From a virus, in the IMG/VR virus record IMGVR_UViG_3300042991_000226, positions 1 through 23,531 of that record: DNA of 23,531 nucleotides, one strand, 5' to 3'. The notes below the pieces were generated by a model. That model had not been told where the DNA came from. It did not search any database and was given only the letters and a program-made list of their open reading frames with translations. Every line of letters begins with the position of its first letter. The first letter of the stretch is position 1. Position numbers and translations under genes: made by a program. This document shows, in pieces, positions 14,676-20,738 of this stretch.

Positions 14676-15469
14676 ACCAGCCCCTTTCCTACAAAAGGAT
14701 TTGATGGTGGGAGAAAAGGCAACCCACCAAAATTTAATAAGTTGTTAAACTCCTTACACGCGGCCACCGTCTTCTTGCAACCTGGCCATAGGATGACGGT
14801 ATCGCCAACTGCCAGGTCTGGCAGACTATCAATAACAGTCACGACACCTCCTGCGTATGCTGCAATCAGCCGGTAGTGACCGTCATACAGGATGTGTCCC
14901 CCGACAAAGTACCCATCTACAAAGCCACCACTCGGGGTGATCGTTATCGTAGCCCCGGAAATAGCAGATGCCGTTAAACTGTACGTATAGATGGCCTTGT
15001 TGAGCCGACACGCCTCGTCCCCAAAAAGCACATGGGGGCAAGTCACCTGGTATGGTCGTCGCAGGCCACTCCTGACCATCACCGATGCGATTGAGTCCGC
15101 CACCAGAGTCGCCACAGCTCCAGCCCATTTACAACCGACCACCTTACCCTTCCAGATTACTGACCCCTCGGTATCTCCATAATGCAGCCTGGTAATGGTG
15201 ACAACCATTACAGCAGGCAGAAGGCCAGTGCGGAATGGCATGGAAACACTGTCATTACCAGCCACATCTATCTGTAATGCCGAGCGGTTAAGATCATTGC
15301 CCCGCGAAAACCCACTGCGGGAGATAAACACCGGAACGAATGTCTCCCCCCCATAGATGACGATATGGTCGGCACTGGTATATTGCCACACCTCCACCCC
15401 CATGGTGAAGGTGTACAGCTCCAGTGGCTTGCTATCGGTTATGCTCTGTTCCCTGCTTAAAAAACCCAC
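14672..15469 (-). CDS. BR0599 / DUF2163-type tail-tip protein (265 aa)
   Basis: Start GTG 15469 is supported by GGAGGGAGGG just upstream. The N-terminal domain (LELYTFTMGVEVWQYTSAD) and the middle match the DUF2163-like fold; the C-terminal domain carries CPHVLFGDEACRLN, then GCKKTVAACKEFNNLLNFGGLPFLPPSNP, the BR0599 hallmark. Cys residues at the ends of both motifs may bind iron or another metal, as proposed for the related gene-transfer-agent hub protein. It belongs between the distal tail ring and the central hub. The C-terminus overlaps the next gene. Confidence 0.85.
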   Translation of the reverse strand: MGFLSREQSITDSKPLELYTFTMGVEVWQYTSADHIVIYGGETFVPVFISRSGFSRGNDLNRSALQIDVAGNDSVSMPFRTGLLPAVMVVTITRLHYGDTEGSVIWKGKVVGCKWAGAVATLVADSIASVMVRSGLRRPYQVTCPHVLFGDEACRLNKAIYTYSLTASAISGATITITPSGGFVDGYFVGGHILYDGHYRLIAAYAGGVVTVIDSLPDLAVGDTVILWPGCKKTVAACKEFNNLLNFGGLPFLPPSNPFVGKGLV

Positions 15470-15485
15470 TATGTCCCTCCCTCCA

Positions 15486-17048
15486 TTAGGGCAATGCCAC
15501 CACCGTCACCTTGACCTCAATCGCCGTGGGTGAAAACCAGTTGATCTCCACCGTGTCACTATCCAGCCGCACCAACTCCAGCCAAGCCGACCGTTCGACC
15601 GTCGCCTCGCTGATCGCAAATGGCAAGGGTGTGTCGAGGGTCAACTGTTCATGGCCTTCGATGGTTGCCATGACTCCTGTTATATGCGCCCGGAACACTG
15701 TCCCATCTCTTGCTACAAATTCAAGATCCATCCGCGCGGGATTTTCGTAGGAAAATACCTCATAACCCATCTGCTGGATGACAATAATCTGCGCACCGAT
15801 GGCGGCCTCCCCTATGATCTTCACATCTACCGCCAGGGTCGGCAACCAGAAAGGCTTAACCCGCCCGGAAAGATCAGAGAGAAAGAAGAAAAAATCGTCC
15901 ACCGCCTCCCGCCCATCAATCAGAAATGATGCCGACCTGCTCAAGACTGGCTCGTCAGATCGCGCCATAACCGATATAATACCGGTATCGTTGTCAAGCA
16001 GCGTCCAGGCGTAGTCAACACCCTCTTCATCTTCACTCCAGTTAGCCGAATACGGGCAGACAAAATCACTGCGATAGTATTCAGGTGTTTCTCTGGGCGG
16101 ACGACGCGTCTCATCCATAGGGACTGCTGTTATCTCCAGCGCCGCCACATCGCTGGTAAGCCGCCTGATCTTGCGCGACTCGGTCACCATGTAATAGCGG
16201 CAGGGGGCCACAAATGTCCCCGCCGGCCAGCCCTCAGTCAATGCTTGGTTGAGTACCAGGTAATCATCAGCAATAGCAAAGATAGTTCGTAACTCATAAT
16301 GGTTATAAGCGTCCCAGATTGCGAATACGCCCTCCACCACGAAATCCCGATCCAGGGTGTTGACAGGGATAGTATCCATCCCGGGTGGTAACGCCGTCGC
16401 CAACGTCTGCACATCCTGGGGCACGGGTATCAGCAACAGCCGCTCCCTCCGCCCAGTGATAATGTTCTCGGCGACCCGCCGCTCGTTACCACTCACGATC
16501 CACTTGAATTGCACCGAGTGCCGAGGGTGGTTACGCAGTTCAATCCTTTGCTCGGTACGATCCCAGGCCACCAGGACATCACTCAACCAGGAAAACGATT
16601 CTTTCAACCCGTCCGACCAGTCGTGCGACGAAAACAAAAAGCCCACGTCCGTGTTTATGGTTGCAGCCCTCGTGCCAACAAGTTCCAGCGTCGGGTCAAA
16701 ACCGCAAGCCGATTCAAAGACCAGAAATGCATCGAAGACAAGCGGCCCGGTAATCCCGATGGTAATGACGACCCGAACCGAGGTCATGGCAGCTATGGTG
16801 ACAGGCGGGACAATGTCCCAGGTAATCCCGTCGGCTTCGCTATCATGGCCGACACCGGTAATCACCAGGGGAGCGGTCTTACTCCCGTTCCACAACCACA
16901 CCACCTGTTTTTGTTCTTTGGCCACCCGCCCGAGGTCTTTAATGGGCGGGGCAAACGGGGTGAAGTCGAAAGCGGCGTAATTGGTCGCCCTGGCCGACAG
17001 CCCTGTCATTGGTACGTAGCTACTTGGTACTACCATTCCCAATGCCAT
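15486..17048 (-). CDS. Distal tail / tail-tip structural protein (520 aa)
   Basis: A 520-residue soluble, beta-rich protein with no membrane segment. Two internal patterns fit tail-tip proteins: SWLSDVLVAWDRTEQRIELR followed by NHPRHSV, and FLSDLSGRVKPFWLPTLAVD (compare the GR-x-pFWLPS-x-xD signature near the end of distal tail proteins in the DUF2460-like group). The C-terminus has a conserved-looking LELVRLDSDTVEINW strand. It lies directly before the BR0599 protein, the usual order, and should contact the tape measure end. TAGG lies upstream of the ATG. The exact family name is not certain. Confidence 0.7.
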   Translation of the reverse strand: MALGMVVPSSYVPMTGLSARATNYAAFDFTPFAPPIKDLGRVAKEQKQVVWLWNGSKTAPLVITGVGHDSEADGITWDIVPPVTIAAMTSVRVVITIGITGPLVFDAFLVFESACGFDPTLELVGTRAATINTDVGFLFSSHDWSDGLKESFSWLSDVLVAWDRTEQRIELRNHPRHSVQFKWIVSGNERRVAENIITGRRERLLLIPVPQDVQTLATALPPGMDTIPVNTLDRDFVVEGVFAIWDAYNHYELRTIFAIADDYLVLNQALTEGWPAGTFVAPCRYYMVTESRKIRRLTSDVAALEITAVPMDETRRPPRETPEYYRSDFVCPYSANWSEDEEGVDYAWTLLDNDTGIISVMARSDEPVLSRSASFLIDGREAVDDFFFFLSDLSGRVKPFWLPTLAVDVKIIGEAAIGAQIIVIQQMGYEVFSYENPARMDLEFVARDGTVFRAHITGVMATIEGHEQLTLDTPLPFAISEATVERSAWLELVRLDSDTVEINWFSPTAIEVKVTVVALP

Positions 17049-17052
17049 GTGC

Positions 17053-17346
17053 CTACAACCTCACCAGCAAGACTGCACATTGTTCCCAGGGGAACATCCC
17101 CGAGGAGGCCATTGTATTAAGACCTGTGTTCCAGTGGACTATATCAATAGGCTCATTGTGGGTAAGACTTCCAGAAGGAGTCGGCACTGTGGCGCTGGGG
17201 ATATATGGAAAATCACTGCTGGCGGGGGACGCCAGTATTGCGTCCCTAAGTCTTGCTGGCAGGTAGGAGTAGGCAATATATGGCAAGACAAATAAATTGC
17301 CATAAATAGTACCGTGGATAAGGAGTAAGGAGTGCTCGTCAGACAT
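17053..17346 (-). CDS. Hypothetical tail-module protein (97 aa)
   Basis: Begins MSDEHSLLLIHGTIYGNLFV seven bases after the previous stop and ends four bases before the 520-aa gene's start. The hydrophobic N-terminal part (LFVLPYIAYSYLPARL) is followed by a Ser/Pro-rich middle and a C-terminal WNTGLNTMASSGMFPWEQC. Not clearly transmembrane. Function unknown; co-transcription with tail genes suggests a small virion or assembly protein. Confidence 0.6.
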   Translation of the reverse strand: MSDEHSLLLIHGTIYGNLFVLPYIAYSYLPARLRDAILASPASSDFPYIPSATVPTPSGSLTHNEPIDIVHWNTGLNTMASSGMFPWEQCAVLLVRL

Positions 17347-17353
17347 CTACAAT

Positions 17354-17680
17354 TCACGCCCGCAACAGCTTCCAGGGGAATATCCGCCCCGTGCCCGTGG
17401 TCTGGGTCAGGGTACAAATGATCTCAACATCTACCGGAACTGGTATAGAGTACTTATGTGGCTCGGTCTGCTCTCCGACAACTTCTGTCTTGTACGCCGT
17501 GGTGGAAACCCCCGTGACCAGTCTCTTGGTCTTTATTCGCAGAAACACGGTATCCCCAGCAAGCATATTGGTGGTGTCCACAAGCAGGACATAGATACCA
17601 ATGCCTGTCTGCTGCGTCAATGAATGCTCGGTAGAGATTACCGCCGTCTGATCGCCGTATGCTATTGAAAGTAGTCCCAT
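17354..17680 (-). CDS. Small tail-module protein (108 aa)
   Basis: GGAG six bases before ATG 17680 supports the start MGLLSIAYGDQTAVISTEHS. The chain is a run of beta strands (IGIYVLLVDTTNML, DTVFLRIKTKRLV, VEIICTLTQTTG) ending FPWKLLRA, similar in layout to small beta-sandwich proteins found just before tail-tip genes in tailed phages. No motif to indicate an enzyme. It may be a tail-tip or fibre-attachment subunit. Confidence 0.65.
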   Translation of the reverse strand: MGLLSIAYGDQTAVISTEHSLTQQTGIGIYVLLVDTTNMLAGDTVFLRIKTKRLVTGVSTTAYKTEVVGEQTEPHKYSIPVPVDVEIICTLTQTTGTGRIFPWKLLRA

Positions 17681-17681
17681 T

Positions 17682-18521
17682 TTATGCTCCTAATTTAACC
17701 AGTAAAGTATGATTTTTCGGGATGCCATACCTCCCCTCGATTACGATGTACTCGCTGCCGGAAATATTTATTATTTCTTTGTCCACATACACATCCCCGC
17801 CTCTGATCCTATACACATTGGGTATAAAGCCTAACGGATGCCAGACCGTTGCAGTGAGTGAATTAGCCTGACATAGTGGGATTGGAAATGGAATAATGGC
17901 GGCATTAAAGGTGTTTGGTTGGGATATCCCCAAGTTGGATACGCTGTTGGTATAGTCATCATTAACGGCTAAACCAATAAGCCGATTGACCCCGTTTGAA
18001 GATTTGGCTGTCCATTGCCCGTTGACATAAACAAAGGCTATGTCCCCTATCGTAGGCCCAAACGTGTCATTGGCAGCGCTGCTGGCTAAGACAAAGTTTT
18101 TTACAAAAATACCATCTGCCCAAACCCCCACTTTATCCGTGATATTACCCATATACATTGTTGCCCTATTTGGGAATAAAGGGGCAGCCCACCATTTGAC
18201 CACCATAATACCGATACAAGAGATTAAATATATAATATCTCCGACAATAAATTGGTCGTAGTAGATGGAAGTTAGAGAGGTGTTTGGCTGGGTGCTATTT
18301 GTGGCTCCGCTGTCGTACCCCGTACAACCGTACAGGGCAATCTGACTAGAGCTATTATACGCGAGCAGATCAAAATGGGCGACCCCCTTATGAATATGCA
18401 AACGGTAGTTTGTCCCCTCAGAGTACAGATCAACTGTCCAGCCGTTAGCTTCTGCAAACAGCTTTAATCTGGCAATCGCATCATTAGCCGTGGTGAAGGT
18501 AAATTCTTCAAAATATGCCAT
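17682..18521 (-). CDS. Tail protein, paralogue of the 287-aa protein (279 aa)
   Basis: Begins MAYFEEFTFTTAND and contains FAEANGWTVD at residues 22-31, which matches FAVANGWVVD at 21-30 of the 287-aa protein. Both are beta-rich virion-type proteins of nearly equal length with a Tyr/Trp-rich middle (here IGIMVVKWWAAP). The ancestral gene probably duplicated in tandem. Unlike almost all neighbours, no Shine-Dalgarno lies before ATG 18521; the bases upstream are AT-rich and come from the end of a TnpB element. Expression may therefore be reduced, or rely on upstream read-through transcription. Role: probably fibre or tail-side structural protein. Confidence 0.7.
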   Translation of the reverse strand: MAYFEEFTFTTANDAIARLKLFAEANGWTVDLYSEGTNYRLHIHKGVAHFDLLAYNSSSQIALYGCTGYDSGATNSTQPNTSLTSIYYDQFIVGDIIYLISCIGIMVVKWWAAPLFPNRATMYMGNITDKVGVWADGIFVKNFVLASSAANDTFGPTIGDIAFVYVNGQWTAKSSNGVNRLIGLAVNDDYTNSVSNLGISQPNTFNAAIIPFPIPLCQANSLTATVWHPLGFIPNVYRIRGGDVYVDKEIINISGSEYIVIEGRYGIPKNHTLLVKLGA

Positions 18522-18522
18522 A
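18512..18522. repeat. 11-bp direct repeat at the right side of the TnpB element
   Basis: AATATGCCATA, identical to 19851-19861. On the coding strand it reads TATGGCATATT and contains the start codon of the 279-aa gene. Confidence 0.8.
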
Positions 18523-18533
18523 GTTGTAAATTT

Positions 18534-18547
18534 TATAGTTATCTATA
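18534..18547. repeat. 14-bp inverted repeat
   Basis: TATAG-TTAT-CTATA forms a short AT hairpin between the putative omega-RNA end and the start of the 279-aa gene. Its loop (ATAA on the coding strand) equals that of two omega-RNA hairpins nearby. Confidence 0.5.
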
Positions 18548-18550
18548 GAA

Positions 18551-18690
18551 TTTGATGGCTTATGCCACTTTTTAGACGCTTCAACGAAACTTGCCATTGT
18601 GATAACTGGTCTTACTGTTTCTCTGCGTCCGTTAGGCACAAGCAACTCCTTGTGCCAGAAGCCTTATGGCTTCATTCTTAATGTTAATTG
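18551..18690 (-). ncRNA. Putative omega-RNA (TnpB guide RNA) scaffold
   Basis: Overlaps the last ~20 codons of tnpB and runs into the right end. Reading the minus strand there are three hairpins: GAAGCC-ATAA-GGCTTC (18673-18658), GGCACAAG-GAGTTG-CTTGTGCC (18656-18635) and TGGC-ATAA-GCCA (18567-18556), the last followed by TCAA, which resembles IS605-type right ends. In known TnpB systems the guide is the ~16-20 bases just beyond this end. The 5' limit is not visible. Confidence 0.55.
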
Positions 18691-19744
18691 AAGCGTTCAA
18701 ATCCCTTGAGATTCTTACGCCGCAATCACAAACCCAAGACCTGTCTGATAGAGCCAAGTCTTTCTTTATAACGCCACAACAGCTACAAAGTTTTGAGGAT
18801 GGAAAGAACTTTCCAACTTTCTGTACAGTTCTACCGGCCCACTCTGCCTTGTAACTCAAGAAAGAAACAAATTGAGACCATCCAGCGTCAGAAATTGCTT
18901 TTGAGAGCTTTCTGTTTTTTACCATACCAGAGATATTCAAGTCTTCCAACCCAATGACTGAATAAGTATTAACAATCATCCTTGAGACTTCATGGTGAAA
19001 ATGCTTTCTTTGATTTCTGATTTTTTCATGCAACAAAGCCACTTTCAGCCTTGCTTTCCTTCTTCTGGTTGAGCCTTTCTTCTTTCTTGAAAGAGACTTC
19101 TGAGCCTTCCGTAATTCAGCTTGACTCTCACTGAAGAACTTTGGATTAGAAATCTCTGTACCATCGCTTAAAACAGCGAAGGTTTTAATACCAACATCAA
19201 TTCCGACCACTGAGTCTGTTACAGGGAATGGTTTGGATTTGAGTTCTTTAACCAGAACCGAAACGAAAAACTTCCCTGACGGATCTTTAGAAATTGTCAC
19301 AGACCTGTAGTTACAATCTTTGGGTGGTCTGTGTTCCGCAATTACAACCTTCATCCGACCAATCTTCTCCAGTCTAAGGAAGTTATTTCCTAAATTAAAT
19401 TTCTGAGAAGGTAGAGAGTAAGATTGTCTTAAACTTTTTGACTTGAACTTTGGTCTTCCAACTTTCTTCTTTCTGGTCTTTGAAAAGAATTGCTTCTTAA
19501 ACTCAAGGAAATTATTGAAAGCACTCTGCAATGCTGCGGCAGAAACTTCCGACATCCAGTCAAACTTCTTCTTAATCTCTGTGGAAGACTTAGGGAACTC
19601 CGCCTTCTGATCAACTGGAGAATTAAATGCTTCAGTACAAGCATTCCAAACTACACGACAACAGCCAAAAGTCTTATTGAGCAAGACTTCCTGGTCTTCA
19701 GTCGGGTAAATTCTGTATTTGTAGGCTTTAAAAATCTGCATCAT
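18632..19744 (-). CDS. tnpB: TnpB RNA-guided nuclease (OrfB of IS200/IS605)
   Basis: A full-length 370-residue TnpB starting MMQIFKAYKYRIYPTEDQ. The RuvC-like site looks intact: D183 in GIDVGIKTFAVL, E267 in SVIGLEDLN, D348 in ISRDLNASINI. A zinc finger lies between the last two motifs with C320/C323 and C339/C341 (KLCSCCG ... SWVCDCG); the second pair is C-x-C rather than C-x2-C. TnpB uses an omega-RNA from the element's own right end to cleave DNA next to a TAM and helps keep the element. Its ATGATG overlaps the stop of a 39-codon frame that starts upstream. No TnpA partner is present, so mobility would need one in trans. Confidence 0.92.
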   Translation of the reverse strand: MMQIFKAYKYRIYPTEDQEVLLNKTFGCCRVVWNACTEAFNSPVDQKAEFPKSSTEIKKKFDWMSEVSAAALQSAFNNFLEFKKQFFSKTRKKKVGRPKFKSKSLRQSYSLPSQKFNLGNNFLRLEKIGRMKVVIAEHRPPKDCNYRSVTISKDPSGKFFVSVLVKELKSKPFPVTDSVVGIDVGIKTFAVLSDGTEISNPKFFSESQAELRKAQKSLSRKKKGSTRRRKARLKVALLHEKIRNQRKHFHHEVSRMIVNTYSVIGLEDLNISGMVKNRKLSKAISDAGWSQFVSFLSYKAEWAGRTVQKVGKFFPSSKLCSCCGVIKKDLALSDRSWVCDCGVRISRDLNASINIKNEAIRLLAQGVACA

Positions 19745-19860
19745 TTAAGATTTTGATAAGTTTTTCTGTCAGCCTTCTCGTTCTGCGTCTGCCATAAAGC
19801 CTTGTGGTGAAAGAAGTTACAAGACTTATGAAATCCTGCATAAGTTGTATAATATGCCAT
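19741..19860 (-). CDS. 39-codon leader frame, likely displaced start of the 279-aa gene fused to the IS left end
   Basis: ATG 19860 reads MAYYTTYAGFHKSCNFFHHK and stops in the TGA that overlaps the ATGATG of tnpB. The ATG has an SD (GAGG, ten bases upstream, inside the end of the 287-aa gene), and its first ten bases are identical to those of the 279-aa gene. The rest looks like IS left-end sequence. It is probably a by-product of insertion that now couples tail translation to tnpB, rather than a functional protein. Confidence 0.45.
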   Translation of the reverse strand: MAYYTTYAGFHKSCNFFHHKALWQTQNEKADRKTYQNLK

Positions 19861-19861
19861 A
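19851..19861. repeat. 11-bp direct repeat at the left side of the TnpB element
   Basis: AATATGCCATA, identical to 18512-18522. See the mobile element for interpretation. Confidence 0.8.
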
Positions 19862-20725
19862 TTAATTCATCCTCAATGCACAGAAGTCCCCTATTGCTGA
19901 TCTGCTACAATCTTGAAATGTCATGTAATTTATACCACCCACCGTGATAATGTTCTCTGACGACTGATTATACCCACTCACATAGAACAAACCTTCTATC
20001 GCCCCGCATATGTCTGCAACCGCGCTATATGTTTTCATTTTTTTTACATACAACTGCTCCAGCATATAGTGCCCGTCTATTGATGCTGCCAAATTAAGGT
20101 GGAAATAATTGGTGAAGGAAGCTACCTCCACGATAGAGGGAGCGCCGGTATAGCCGGTTCTGATAGGGACCCAGTCCCCGCCGGGAACACAAAACATACC
20201 GCCGATTTTGGTATATGCTATACAATTCCAGTATGCGGAGCGGTTTGCATTGGTATAATTTTCAGTTTTTATGTCGCCGCTGCCCCCTATCAGCAGGGGA
20301 TAAGGGTATTGGTTTTCCGTTCCAGGGACGGTCAATAGTCCCAGGTGGACATGCTGGAAGGTTGAGCCCACCTTGACAACAACAATGATTCTTCTCGGTG
20401 TGGCAACCATCCAATATGGGATTGGCTGATTCCAAAAGTAGCCAATAGCGTTATCCAGTCCAGACGACAGTGGCATGACGTCATAGGTTCTTCCTGCCCT
20501 ATAGGCCCAGGCGCCATTCAAAACCCAGTTGTAACAATCAGTGGGTACGTTCTCATAGGTGGCCACTCCCACGTAAATCTCGTCCAGGCCGGACAACCCT
20601 GTTCCGTGCATGAACACCTTGTCGGCAGTCTGTTCATCCACCACCCAGCCGTTGGCCACGGCAAAGGTCACCATCAAGGCCAAAAGGTCTTTATATCCGG
20701 ATGCTGTTCCACTTGTGTAAGCCAT
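19862..20725 (-). CDS. Tail protein, paralogue of the 279-aa protein (287 aa)
   Basis: Begins MAYTSGTASGYKDLLALMVT and contains FAVANGWVVD at residues 21-30, followed by a beta-rich body with motifs common in a family of tail-associated phage proteins: NQPIPYWMVATPRRIIVVVKVGSTF and YPYPLLIGGSGD. These features suggest a virion structural or fibre-like subunit assembled near the tail tip. GAGG eight bases before the ATG supports the start, 13 bases after the tape measure stop. Its stop precedes the TnpB insertion. Exact function unknown. Confidence 0.7.
   Translation of the reverse strand: MAYTSGTASGYKDLLALMVTFAVANGWVVDEQTADKVFMHGTGLSGLDEIYVGVATYENVPTDCYNWVLNGAWAYRAGRTYDVMPLSSGLDNAIGYFWNQPIPYWMVATPRRIIVVVKVGSTFQHVHLGLLTVPGTENQYPYPLLIGGSGDIKTENYTNANRSAYWNCIAYTKIGGMFCVPGGDWVPIRTGYTGAPSIVEVASFTNYFHLNLAASIDGHYMLEQLYVKKMKTYSAVADICGAIEGLFYVSGYNQSSENIITVGGINYMTFQDCSRSAIGDFCALRMN
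19871..19874 (-). promoter_or_regulatory. Orphaned Shine-Dalgarno (GAGG) of the 279-aa gene
   Basis: GAGG in the last codons of the 287-aa gene, ten bases before ATG 19860. In the uninterrupted operon it would have served the 279-aa gene; now it serves the 39-codon leader ahead of tnpB. The 279-aa gene has no equivalent. Confidence 0.45.
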
Positions 20726-20738
20726 ATAATAAACCTCA

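Larger units (their letters stand above)
18523..19850 (-). mobile_element. TnpB-only IS200/IS605-type (IS1341-like) insertion element, approximate ends
   Basis: A tnpB gene with about 100 bases of non-phage sequence on each side sits between two paralogous tail genes, in the orientation of the operon. There is no tnpA. The upstream arm shares the 8-mer GACGCAGA with the downstream arm, as expected of subterminal element sequence. Both junctions carry the 11-bp sequence TATGGCATATT. By structure, the right end could instead lie at the hairpin followed by TCAA near 18551, making the element shorter. Ends are estimates. Confidence 0.7.

Noticed and set aside
16357-17120. Two long overlapping plus-strand open frames (about 200 codons each) opposite the 520-aa tail gene
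   Set aside because: They lie wholly antisense to a well-supported tail gene, have no convincing SD or domain, and are composition shadows.
17139-17417. 92-codon minus-strand frame overlapping the 97-aa and 108-aa genes
   Set aside because: It would overlap both neighbours in another frame; the 97-aa gene fits the spacing better.
18632-19744. A domesticated, nuclease-dead TnpB (TldR-like repressor)
   Set aside because: All three RuvC acidic residues (D183, E267, D348) and the zinc-finger Cys are present, so an active nuclease is more likely.
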